In this document: positions 22,109 to 32,106 of the stretch, piece after piece
Layout of the letters: each line of letters opens with the position of its first letter
Position numbering within the stretch: position 1 is the first letter of the stretch
The notes under the pieces: generated by a model
The model's database searches: none
The model's input: the letters and a program-made list of their open reading frames with translations, nothing else
Told to the model about the DNA's origin: nothing
Translations under genes and position numbers: made by a program
Source of the DNA: Amanita rubescens
Lineage: Eukaryota; Basidiomycota; Agaricomycetes; Agaricales; Amanitaceae
DNA: 64,000 bases
Direction of reading: 5' to 3'
Assembly (NCBI GenBank): GCA_015039365.1
Contig: WION01000010.1
Span: 186,001 to 250,000 of the forward strand

Positions 22109-24064
22109 AAAAACCATGACATTGACTACTGGGTGCTTCTAGTCGTTTCGGTTTCCTTTACCTTGCGGACCTCAGCAAGACAGTCTACCCTAAGCGACGG
22201 CTGCTTGTATACTGTGGTCTTGACGTGCGTGAATCGAACGGTACAGGAGTTTTATATGGCGCACACATCAAGCCCCCTTCTTTGCCCGACTGCCCAAGAT
22301 GCCCATCTTTGCTGGTTACTCAAAATTACAGGTGCTGCTCGTACTCGGATACTTCTCCATCTGGTTATACACGTTCTCTTGCGTCGCGAATCCCTTTACG
22401 GATCCGAAACGGTCAGGATGGATAGTTATCTTTCAGTTGCCCTTCCTTTTTATGTTTTCGGCCAAGAACAACATTCTTGGATGGCTTGTTGGTTTCGGTT
22501 ATCAGAGTGTACGTGTAACTCCCAGGAAACACTTCATATGGAGCTAATTTGTATCGTCGCAAAGTTAAACTATCTTCACCGATACGTAGGCCAATTGGTC
22601 ATTCTAGCAGCCAACGTACATGCCATTGGATATGGTAAGTGACAATGCGGGTCATCCTTCCCAGTGCTAATGTCCAATATTCAATAGTCTATGATTACTT
22701 CTCAAGAGGAATAGTCTTTGCAAGGCTTCAGAGGGCATCGAATATCTTCGGCTTGACAGCCCTAGGTTGCTTTAATATTATCTTTATCTTTTCGACATCT
22801 TTTTGGAGAAAGAAAGCTTACAATGTCTTTGCAAAAATACATATCCTCGGTTTTGTAACCGCTGTCCCTGCAGTAAGCGCTTCTTTTAGAGGATGTACCT
22901 ATTTGAATGATCAGTGCAACCAGATATATTTTCACCGTCCATCAACGCTACCGTTCATCATTGCTGTTTGCGCAGTGTATTATCTCAATCTCGTTCTTCG
23001 TCTTGCGAAAACGCGTATCGTCACTGCAACTATACGTCCCTTGTCTTCATTTTCTGCAACACGTATTGAAATCCCGAGGTTGAACTCGGGGTGGCACGCC
23101 GGGCAACACGTTCGCGTACGCATCCTTTCCATGCAGTTTGGGCGCCTTGGTTGGTCCGAATCGCACCCGTTTACAATTGCCAGTGCTCCCGTGGCAGCGG
23201 GGTCCGCTGTAGGCGACGAGACCTTGACTTTGATCTGTAAGAAGACAGGCACATGGACAGCAAAGTTGTTTGAGCTAGCCAAGGAAGGCTCCGATCTGGA
23301 GTCTGGTGGTGCTGACATTGGGAAAACAATCAAAATCATGATAGAGGGTCCTTACTGGTAAGTGGGATTACCTTCTCATTCATCGTTTCTCACTATCATT
23401 CTAGGTGGACCAGAGCAAACCATGTTTTCGTCGTACTCGGCCATAGTCATAGTCGCAGGGGGAAGCGGTGTCACATTTGCTTTATCCGCTGCGCAGTCCC
23501 TGGTACACGAGCTTAGACATCAAAGTTGCTCCAAAATTATCGAGCTTGTCTGGATGGTTCAAGACCGAGGTCAGTGACATTAGCCCGTTTGGAATCTATG
23601 CCTTAACTTATTCTTGTTAAAGATGCGGCATCGTCGCTCGTGCCGCTGTTCGCAGCGCTAACCGAATCATGTTCCTTATCTTACCGTATCGATCTATTGT
23701 ACCCGCGAGCAACCAAATGCCATCATGCCTGAAAAACTGGAATGGAAGCAAATAACATTTTATGCTGGCCGACCCGGACGAGTAGGCCTGACACGAACAT
23801 TGGATAACGCGATTACACGTTTGTTGTGTGTTAATGGTGATGCACGCGAGTCCACTGGGGATGAGCGAACTGGTGGTATGTTGGTTGGAATTTGCGGACC
23901 CGTTGGACTTGGTGAAGAAGTGAGAAGTGTGGTGGATGGCATCCCGATCGAAAGACAGAAGCGGGTCGGAGGTGTGCAGATACATGAAGAGTACGTTTCT
24001 ATTTTAATACAATCACGTTGAAATTGGACTGATCCGTCTATGACGCAGGGTTTTTAACTGGTAA
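22109..24064 (+). CDS. Ferric reductase-like transmembrane oxidoreductase, copy 3
   Basis: Third and most diverged paralog of the genes at 11669 and 15328. The N-terminus is unresolved: IDYWVLLVVSVSFTLRTSAR (about 22113) matches the first membrane helix, but no ATG joins it in frame, and a step is needed before FFARLPKMPIFAGYSKLQ (about 22279). Then come VLLVLGYFSIWLYTFSC, NNILGWLVGFGYQ, the haem segment LNYLHRYVGQLVILAANVHA, IHILGFVTAVPA, HPFTIASAPV near 23167, IVAGGSGVTFALS near 23452 and GGMLVGICGPVGLG near 23875. It ends HEEVFNW with TAA at 24062-24064, the most family-typical tail of the three. One more frame step lies near 23670-23690. It is separated from copies 1 and 2 by ORC1 and the YggS-type gene. 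Confidence 0.8.
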
Positions 24065-24103
24065 ACTACATATAGATCACCACGATCAGTGCCGCCTTCA
24101 AGT

Positions 24104-24368
24104 TCACAGCTGGGGAGGCCGGATTTTGCCGCTTGCAAAATCCAGTGAAAACACATTGCTCGATGTTTAAATTTAGCCACGCGTTTCACAAGCAGGAAAA
24201 CTTTAATTTTCAATAAGGGTTTTGCTGGCACTAATATACATTGGAATCTTTACATTCTTTTCATTGCAATACATTATGTTTTGCATTGCATTTTACCATA
24301 TGCAGAACACATCCAACATCTGAAGTCTGGCCATAGGCAAAATTTTTGATTTTATTTTGAATTGTGCA
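24104..24368 (-). repeat. Inverted repeat, left copy (partner at 27451-27694)
   Basis: About 265 bp whose reverse complement matches 27451-27694 at roughly 80-85% by eye, with small indels. The outer end contains a hairpin-forming core, GGATTTTGC-loop-GCAAAATCC, followed by CGGCCTCCCCAGCTG. It starts 39 bp after the stop codon of ferric reductase copy 3 and ends where the Crinkler-like frame stops. Confidence 0.8.
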
Positions 24369-24640
24369 TTAACACGCAGCCTGCCAGGTTGTGCTTATAA
24401 GACCGAGAACTTCGGCCTCGGAATGACACGGCGTGCTCACCTTCCACAATTCTAAAGTGTGAGGATCAACGTTCTTTAAAATGCTCAGTGCTCGCGCTCT
24501 TTGTACAACTTCCTTTAGGTCGCCAACCACAGGACAATCGCGCTCGACCATAACTAGAAAGACGATAAATTCGCCTTCAATAAGACAATTAAGCTGGGAG
24601 GGCCATACTGGTCCGAGATTTCGACCATAGCTGCACTGAA
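24369..24640 (-). pseudogene. Crinkler-type N-terminal domain fragment
   Basis: On the reverse strand a single exon reads LNCLIEGEFIVFLVMVERDC, then GDLKEVVQRARALSILKNVD and PHTLELWK, followed by a GTGAGC donor. This pattern (LNCL, a short strand, a KK/RR-rich helix, VD...L.LWKV) is the ubiquitin-like header of the Crinkler superfamily, which is widespread in fungi. Nothing follows the header: the reading frame runs into the inverted repeat at 24368 and stops. A second degenerate start of the same header (QLS/LNCL-like) lies at about 24670-24690. I read it as a truncated copy lacking any C-terminal effector domain. Confidence 0.6.
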
Positions 24641-24890
24641 GGCAAGGAGGATTAGGGTCGATTCGCTTTCGGTAAGACAATTGAGCTGGCGAGAGCACCC
24701 TGCGGAAAGGAGACCTGATGCTGTGGCAGTGAGCAGTGACTAGTCACGCAGGCAACGGCATCGCGTCGACATTGCTCATACTCTGTGTAGACGAGCTTTG
24801 GGGTATTGGATAGCGTATTGTGCAGTATCATGCTATGTAATAGATTAATTAACACCTGACATTGTAATACCTTTCAATGAGATCTTTGTT

Positions 24891-26223
24891 TCATGCCCCG
24901 ATGCAGATAGGGCTTGACGTCGATCTCAAGAGAGCATGGGTCAAGATATCGAATGAACTGCCATCAGTTGCCAACACGTCCAAATCATCCGTGTCGCGAT
25001 CAAACTCATCAATGCATTCCCCTGCGCCTGAAAGATGGGCAACCTTGGCACAAGCTGCATGTAAGGCAAGGAGTTGTGGAGAAGGATAGGGAAGAATAGA
25101 GGGGTCCGGGGAAGTAAATGTGACCTCGTCTGGTACTTCCTCGGTGGAATCGAAGGTCGTTCTTACACAGGTAGCGGTTCTCGACTTCCTGAGGTTTGCG
25201 ATGGTATTAGGTACGCAAGCCCAATAATTGCAATACCCACTGTGCCTTCAAGCCACAACTCCAGGCGATCGAAATAATCATGCGCGTCTTTTTGCATTGT
25301 CATGACGTTAAAGAGGGAGTGAACTTTGGGGCCATTGATTTTTTCAACATCGTAACCGAAACGCGACAAAACGGCCAAAACAGAGGCCGCGTACTCATTC
25401 TGTGAAGGGTGAGCTTCATAGTGGCGGAAGAAAATTTAACGAAACACCTTTACTGGAGAGCTCGTGCGTGTGTCAGATACATCGAAATAAGTAGAATCCG
25501 GCAAAATATGAGCCAGCTCGGTGTGTACCGGGTTGCCCGCAGCGCGAATCACCCGGCGATCAACGAGAGATCCTTTATATGCTTCCATATCGTATTTTCC
25601 AGTCACCACACATTTGTAGCCATCTCGAATGAGAGCCTGCGGGAAAACATGGAGCATTACGCAATTGGATACCGGGATATACGCCACTGACCTGCTTCTT
25701 CGCCTCAGTATGAGTCTTCGGTGCCTCTTTAATCAATGCCTTTAGGTCTAACTTAGTCTTGTCAAACGAAGGGCGACTCGGGTGATCAGATGGAACTGGT
25801 GTCCGCCCCTTGAACTTCCTGACTGAGCGTGAAGTCAACGATTATGTAGTGTTGAGTGAAGCCGACCCTGAACTTACATGGACGAATGTACCAATTGAAA
25901 AAGCATTTTCCAAGATTTGATAGATTGTTTTCATCTTGTCCGCAGGAATGAATTACCCTGATGACCTCTGCAAGCGCAAGTGGGGTGGGAGCATGGAGAA
26001 TTAAATAGCCAAGAATCCGCGCGTATATACGATCCTGATCACTTGTGGCATTGCTTTCAAGGGTACGACAAATACGATATGCACTGAGAGCGTTTGGCAG
26101 ATGATCCAATTTGGCATCTTTTTCAGGAGGGAGAGGCTGCCCAGACTTGGGCTCAGGTTCGGGGTTGGGCATATCACCAACCACTTGGACGACGTGGGCC
26201 ACCGCTGCGAGGTTGGCCGTCAT
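24891..26223 (-). CDS. HNH nuclease domain protein (HNH_2 type)
   Basis: A member of the large Agaricomycete family of HNH_2 proteins with unknown role. ATG 26223 gives MTANLAAVAHVVQVVGDMPN and a predicted helical N-terminal region (ILGYLILHAPTPLALAEVIR). The HNH core follows in separate exons: ALIRDGYKCVVTGKYD (about 25570-25650), HTELAHILPDSTYFDVS (about 25470-25530), then FNVMTMQKDAHDYFDRLELW (about 25260-25330). The histidine of AHI, the Asn of FNVM and the His of DAHDYF are the expected HNH residues. The final exon ends THALLRSTSSPICIGA with TGA at 24891-24893. It lies wholly between the inverted repeats 24104-24368 and 27451-27694. The family is multicopy and often sits near transposable elements; whether this one acts on DNA is not shown by the sequence. 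Confidence 0.8.
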
Positions 26224-27340
26224 GTGACGTATGCAAAATGGGAAGTTAAATAATATTTGAAATAAGGCCTTACGCCGCGCGTGCGCGGCAGAACCCGCAA
26301 CTGGGTTTTCCAGATTTTCGGTAACCAATAAATGTCTATCAACGAAGTGGAAAACATATAGAAAGCTCTACTAGCAGTTCCCAAGTAGCTGACCGCCCTT
26401 CTGCAGAAACAGGAAAAATAACTACCGGTTCCAGTTCCACACAAGCGAAGAGCGCAACAACCAGCCAGTAACCTTGCAGCGTAATGAGGGGAGCGCTTAG
26501 CGCTATCCTTCATTGAATAACATGAGTCCGTGACACCGTCCCAGTGAAACAAAAGGAATGGTAATCCACGTATCCAGGGGAATGTGCATTGTGCAAGAGT
26601 TGATGGAGTATTTCTGTACTATGCACTAGACCCGACAAATGGAATTAGAATGATTCTTGCTCGCTCCCATCCGTTAAAGGTAAAATTTCCATGTTGAATG
26701 ATCGGCCACGCGGGGTGTGGTAGAAAGGAGATGCGTCGCAGTCGCGTGTTTCTATTCATGGGATGAAGAGAGGGAAACGGCGGGCCATCACATTTATTGT
26801 GCCGGCAATGAACAGGAGTACGTGAACGCCTCAGACATTGGAGGCACAATGGACAACTATTGATTGTCCATCTGAGCAGTCATCTGGGCAAATAACAACA
26901 TGTTGAAGGGATGAAGTTGTGAAACATTTCGGCATGATAGATCTCTGAGCAGGTGTCATACCAGCGAGAACATGGAAGAGAGAGAGGAACAACTTAACAA
27001 GGGGGGTCTTGGGACAGATACATGTGGTTCCATATCATTACTATTTAGGGTTACGAGAAAGTCAAACCGGTGACAGACGCGCCCCGACAGGAGATGTTCC
27101 ATACCTGAAGATGCAGGCTCAGGGGGAGCTGGAGACGGTCAGGGTGAGGGAGGATGTACAAGATATCATATGTCGACAGCATCACGGATGGACCGATAAA
27201 CACGAACTCGGTAGTGCGAGCAGTGAGCGCTTGAGCACTGGCAGGAGCCTGGATCACCGGTCGGTGGAAATAGTCACGTGTAGATTTATTTTAGGCCGCA
27301 GGAGATGCGTGCTAAGACCCTCCATCTTTCAGGTTGGGGG

Positions 27341-27402
27341 AATTCAAATATTGAGCAATGTGTTTTTTACCGGATTTTGCAAGTGGCAAAATCCAGCCTC
27401 CC
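27341..27402 (+). repeat. Direct sub-repeat of the element end (partner 27628-27691)
   Basis: About 62 bp with TTGAGCAATGTGTTTT, then GGATTTTGCAAGTGGCAAAA and CCTCCCCAGCTG. It recurs at 27628-27691 in the same orientation with a few substitutions, so the ~290-bp right repeat is bounded by two direct copies of its own end. This could be a nested insertion of the same family or a tandem terminal duplication. Confidence 0.7.
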
Positions 27403-27450
27403 CAGCTGCGCGAAATCCGTTTGTATATTCCATGGTGATAAATACTTACT

Positions 27451-27694
27451 GCAAAATTCAAAATAAAATCAAAAGTTTTGCATGTGGCCAGACTTCAAAT
27501 ATTGGACATGTTCTGCATATGGTAAAATGCAATGAAAACAATGTAAAGATTCCAATGTACATTAGTGCATGCAAAACCCTTATTGAAAATTAGAGTTTTA
27601 CTGCTTAGGAAATGTGAGGCTAAATTTAAACATTGAGCAATATGTGTTTTCACAGGATTTTGCAAGCGGCAAAATCCGGCCTCCCCAGCTGTGA
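27451..27694 (+). repeat. Inverted repeat, right copy (partner at 24104-24368)
   Basis: Begins GCAAAATTCAAAATAAAATC and ends GCCTCCCCAGCTGTGA, matching the reverse complement of 24104-24368. No coding capacity. Together the two copies bracket about 3.6 kb that holds the HNH gene and the Crinkler fragment. Confidence 0.8.
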
Positions 27695-28350
27695 GCTTAA
27701 GAACGACCGCACTGTTCCCATTCGGTTGGACAAGTTCACTCGTGTCACTCACACTTGAGTGCATCAGACACTTTTATATGTAGAGTCCCACGTGTGGCGT
27801 GTCAATTGGGTTAATCCAATACAATTGTGGAGATGATAAGGCAAGGGCAAGGGGTAAGCTAGGCTATTTTGAAAGTCTATCATATGGTATCCCGAATTAG
27901 ATATCCCACACGATGGATGGTAAATGTCCAGAAGACCACCGTCACGAAGAAGGATGTATGTAAATTATATTGATATACGAATTCCTTGCTGAGAAAGCGC
28001 GATATAAGCTATGGATCGGATGAGTATGTATCGTGTACAGTATGAATTGTAGTGAACTTGTGGACCGCATGTGACGATTCCTCCCAAAATGAAACGTCGT
28101 ATGTTATAAACAATCCGCCACTGCCTGGGGCCTTTCTTCTCCGATGCAAGAAAATGGATACTGGTCGTGGTATAGTGGAGTTAAGGGTATGTTTAGTTGC
28201 ACCGGGCGTCCAAGTATAAGAAATGATGTGCGGGCAGCACATCGTGTGTGGGATAAAACGCTGCTCTAACAGAGCAACGTAAGAAAAAAAAGAGAATTGA
28301 CCGGCGTTGGAGAAAAAGGCCGAGTGGGAGCATGGGCGATGCCAAGCCAT

Positions 28351-28735
28351 CTACTCGTAAAGCAGGTGGGTTGAACAGTCTGGGAGTAAAGCGCTGTTGT
28401 TGCCCCACAAGTAGTACATTGTCCTCCTGTGTATGTGAACTACGTGTGTTGGAAGGTAAATGATGATGCCGGCGAGCAGCAGGAGGTTGAAAGAGGCGAA
28501 TAATACTACTGTGGAATAGTGAGGGGACGAATTGTCGGAGCGGTGGAGTATACGTACTCAGCATTATCTTCTCCCAAGGTTCTAGCATGGACAGGACGAA
28601 AGTCACTTCGATCCACATTCTCCAACGCCATAACATCTTGCGCCACCTTGATTTTGGAGGGCGCGTCCAGCTAAGGTCAGGCTTTGGAGGAATTAGGCAA
28701 CGATTCAACGCGTCATTGTCAACGGAAGGGGGCAT
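28351..28735 (-). CDS. Serine palmitoyltransferase small subunit-like protein, copy 1
   Basis: A small ER membrane protein of the ssSPT type (Pfam SPT_ssu-like) that stimulates the LCB1/LCB2 serine palmitoyltransferase, the first step of sphingolipid synthesis. ATG 28735 gives MPPSVDNDALNRCLIPPKPD. Exon 1 ends RMWIEVTFVLSMLEPWEKIM followed by a GTACGT donor. Exon 2 reads LLFASFNLLLLAGIIIYLPT, then HRRTMYYLWGNNSALLPD, and stops at 28351-28353. The LEPWEK motif, a single long hydrophobic helix after it and a YLP.H turn match the ssSPT pattern (EPWER in animals). Length is about 115 aa. A close paralog lies at 30558-30936. Confidence 0.65.
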
Positions 28736-30557
28736 GGCAGGGAAATCCAAGTCTAAACTTTGGGCTAGAAGTGGTTTGCGTTGATTAAGTAGTGTTGCCT
28801 CGGCTTGGCAGAACTAATTTCGGCTTTTGCCGGTTGCGGCGCACACGCAACAGCTGCAAGGCTGCAACCCTCTATCCAATGGAAACATGTTTCGCCATGT
28901 TTCGCCAATCTAACCGCCAAAGTAGGCCATAAGCCCTCGTAACCCGCCCAAAAATTTGCCACTTTTTTTCTGCTGACGAGTCACGCTTGTTTCCGCAGAC
29001 ATACTCCATTTGGCATGTTACCGCAGAACCACTATATATAGAACCGCCGCTTTCCTGCCATTCTCTGCCGCTTTCCGCCCCCTTTATACCTCTTCACCCT
29101 ACTCACTTCTGCGCATTTGATGCAATTTTAAACCATGTCAACTAGTAGAATGAAGTTCTTCGCATATATAGCATTAACTAATGGGTCAAAAAGACGAACC
29201 CTAATGGTTGGACAGTGTTTGTATGGGGAAATAAGATGGCGGTCAAGGATCATGATACAGATTTCATCATGGGAGTAGGCCGACAATAGCGGCATGTTAG
29301 ATGAGTGATTACGAGGCTGATATCGATTGGCAAGAACTATTAGTATATAGCTGTTGTCCTAACGCTAAGCGTACCTATGTGTAAAAGGGAAATGAAACTG
29401 AGAGCAGAATGTATCACCTTCACAGTATCGCATAGTCTTCATCTTGCTCGTTCTACTAATCGCGGTAACTTCAACCGGTAAACCGCGTAGACACAAAGTG
29501 AGAGGACATGCCTGCTGCGTGCACCATTAATCCGTTTCGCTCGCTTAGAAGTTGCGGTTACTAGGTAAGAACAGCTTTTAAGCTGTTACTACTATCCAGC
29601 AAAAGAGAATAGAGCACTCCCGAGCGGCCCTAACGCGATCTGTGGGACAGTGAATGTGAATTGTTACCGTTCCGTGAGCGGCGATAGCGCAGGGGCTTCT
29701 ATCCCCGAGTCAGTCAGCGTTAGTGGGATGGAGTGCTTGAATCTTACCTCGGATCTGCGAATAGTGCCTGGTAGTACATGGGTATGATGAACTGAGATCT
29801 GTCATCCGAGGGTGACCCGATGCGACCGGCGTTTTCTTTCATGGGGTAAAATTGACATGAGGGAGACGTTGGCAACATCCAACCTGGGTCCTTCGTTGCT
29901 CAAGTTTGCATCGCCTGCGGATTGGAAACGATACCGCTGTGCATGGTCGAGATTTTGCGTCCATCTTCCGTTAGAAACGCAGAGGAGAAAGTATAAATAG
30001 GGGGGATGTTTCTTGAGTGGTTTCTCTGCGGCACTAGCAAGCGTGCTGCGCGCACTTATTATAGCGGAATCGGAAACTGAGTGTCGTAGTGCCAGGTCCA
30101 ATTGTGGCTATGTTCGGCTCCGGCTCAGCTTAGTTGCCGGAGCTGTCTGGGAGGCTTGGGTATGTATATTGTACAACGCTCTCAGAGTTTGACATCTCTG
30201 AGAGTTGTTTTTGAGTAGTTCACAACTTATCATACATCATTATTATTATCGTTCTCCGTGTCGCCAATGACCCTGCCGGTATCTTTAGATTATGCTGCTG
30301 ATATCGTACAGTACATCCTCCAAAAGAAAGCGGGTGCGCCTAGAGCAGAAACGTAGACTACCGGTATGGTGAAATATATGTTTAAGTAGTGGTCAAGTTG
30401 TCAAGATATCACCTCGTCGTGCGCAGAGAGAGAGAGAGTGACGTGACGTAGAAGTGTGTGCGTAAAGGATATCGTGGTATGAAGGCCGAATTAATTGATG
30501 GTCCCTGCGCATATTCCATGGAGCAGATAAGGCAACTGACGGACCGGGGCAACAATT
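28736..30557. other. Intergenic region between the two ssSPT paralogs
   Basis: About 1.8 kb with no recognised gene. A TATA-like ACTATATATAGAA lies near 29030. Two hairpins sit at 30118-30144 and 30173-30208. Open frames at 29802-30101 are opposite-strand shadows of each other. The paralogs may once have been adjacent and been separated by this stretch. Confidence 0.45.
30173..30208. terminator. Two neighbouring GC-stem hairpins (30118-30144 and 30173-30208)
   Basis: The first stem is GCTCCGGC with GCCGGAGC around an 11-nt loop. The second stem is CTCTCAGAG with CTCTGAGAG around an 8-nt loop, extended by imperfect ACAAC/GTTGT pairs and followed by TTTTTG. They lie about 350 bp beyond the stop codon of the minus-strand ssSPT copy 2. 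They could be 3'-end structure, a small RNA or chance. No known RNA family is recognised. Confidence 0.25.
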
Positions 30558-30936
30558 TCACGTGCGGGCGAATATCTCTGCGTCGCTCCCCTCGTGGCCC
30601 CAAAGGTAGTAAATCGCCCGCTGGTGCATTAAAGCGAGGTTGTGAGGCAGGTATTTGACGAATCCGGTCATTATAAGGACGAACAAGATGGCGAAAATAG
30701 TGACTGAATGTCGGGTCAAGTGAGACGCACAGTGGTGGACGTGCTTGGGTCGATGACTTACGCATGACGACTTTCTCCCAAGGCTCCATGACGGTTAACG
30801 CAAAGGTAGACTCGAACCACATCCTCCGTCGCCATAGAAAATACCCCAGCTTTGATTTAGGTGGGTTGGAGGCGTAGCTCCTGTCCGGCCTCGGGCGGGG
30901 CAGGACTGCTGGAGGCTTTGTGATGATGGAAGTCAT
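30558..30936 (-). CDS. Serine palmitoyltransferase small subunit-like protein, copy 2
   Basis: Paralog of the gene at 28351-28735 with the same two-exon layout. ATG 30936 gives MTSIITKPPAVLPRPRPDRS. Exon 1 ends RMWFESTFALTVMEPWEKVV, then a GTAAGT donor. Exon 2 reads ILFVLIMTGFVKYLPHNLAL, then HQRAIYYLWGHEGSDAEIF, with TGA at 30558-30560. MEPWEK followed by one membrane helix and YLPHN is the ssSPT signature. It starts 79 bp downstream of the stop of the mitochondrial S4 gene on the same strand, close enough for a shared transcript. Confidence 0.7.
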
Positions 30937-31015
30937 TGTAAAAGCAGTTCGCACGGTTACTCTGAGCCGGTTCTCAACACCGCCTAAAATAAAAAATCTA
31001 ATATTAATAGTGCTA

Positions 31016-32048
31016 TTACTTCTGAACCAGCAACGCTCGATCCTCTGGCATACGCGCCAGCTGAGTTTTCGACCGCAAACGCGGCCGTCGTTGAGCATAC
31101 CACTCCCACGCAAATCGTACCACTTCTCCATCAGCATCGTATGGGGTTGGGACTTCAGAATACCCTGGACGCGCCGTAGGATGTCTGACATAGATGGCAG
31201 AACATGTTTTGAATGAGGGTTCGATGTAGGAAGGAATGAACAGCCACGGTGAGGCATATTGAGGGAGGTAGAATGGCGTCAGCTTCAACTCCTCCCCGGA
31301 CTCCTCCGCTTCCTTTTTCTTCGCGTCGTAGTCATTCACGTCGTCGTGTCCGGGCAATTTAGGTTTAAAGAACCTAATAGCATCCGGGTTAACAGAGACC
31401 ATGTCCCCGGGTGCCAAACGAGTGTTGGCATTTTGGTGCTAAGTCGCGCGAATCAGTCAGTCACGTACAAGGACAGTCTGCCAACCAAAACCTACCTTTT
31501 TTCCATTCAACAAGACATCCCCATGAACGACCAGCCTCCGCGCCTCATACACGCTATGAGCGAAACAACATCGAAAAATGAAGACATCAATCCTTCTCTC
31601 GATCTCGGAAAACATCAAGCTGCCCACAGGCGCATTCCCTCTTTCTTCTTCCCCCTGCTCGAAATCTTTCTCTCTCTGTTTCCGCTTTGCAAATTCCTCA
31701 AGGGCAGCCTGGTCTCCGTCTCCCTTTCCAAACTGTTTTCGCGGACGCACGTCTGGAAGTGTTTCAGGGAGGTACCACTTCTTGAAGATTTTTTCGTTGA
31801 CGTAGTCTCCGTGGTAGGCACGCATGGCTGCTTTGGACCGCCACCGTTGCTGGAAGAGAGTTTTGTTCGTCCGTTTAAAGGCGATTTCTTGGGCTTTCGG
31901 ACCAACGGTGCGGTGCCAGAGGTTGTATAGGTTGCGCGGAGACCAGCTCTAAACTGGTCCTTTAGTACGCTAGTGTAAGAGACCCGCAGAGAGTACGCAC
32001 CATGCGCGGGAGAGCCCGCTCAAAGTTGAAGACGTTTAGGTCGCGCAT
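31016..32048 (-). CDS. Mitochondrial small-subunit ribosomal protein S4 (Nam9 type)
   Basis: uS4m of the mitochondrial ribosome. ATG 32048 gives MRDLNVFNFERALPRM, the usual start of fungal Nam9, followed by an intron and RNLYNLWHRTVGPKAQEIAF. Later exons read MRAYHGDYVNEKIFKKWYLP and the S4 RNA-binding domain SEIERRIDVFIFRCCFAHSV followed by EARRLVVHGDVLLNGKK. Another intron leads to GDMVSVNPDAIRFFKPKLPG. The C-terminal part is Arg/Trp-rich (FAWEWYAQRRPRLRSK), with the stop at 31016-31018. It lies head-to-tail between the membrane protein gene (58 bp upstream) and ssSPT copy 2 (79 bp downstream). Confidence 0.9.
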
Positions 32049-32106
32049 GGCAGAGTGTTCGTGACAGCAAAGTTTCAGCGCGTGTGAATTCGCAGTCTCA
32101 ACTTAA

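Larger units (their letters stand above)
26224..28350. other. Repeat-rich intergenic region, no gene recognised
   Basis: Open frames at 26220-26552, 26619-26849, 27009-27593 and 28009-28350 have no recognisable product and overlap one another on both strands. The region holds the right-hand inverted repeat and its direct sub-repeat. The part near 27780-28350 looks like plain 3'-flanking sequence. Confidence 0.45.

Noticed and set aside
27009..27593. 194-codon plus-strand frame
   Set aside because: Its second half is the non-coding inverted repeat and its composition is not protein-like.
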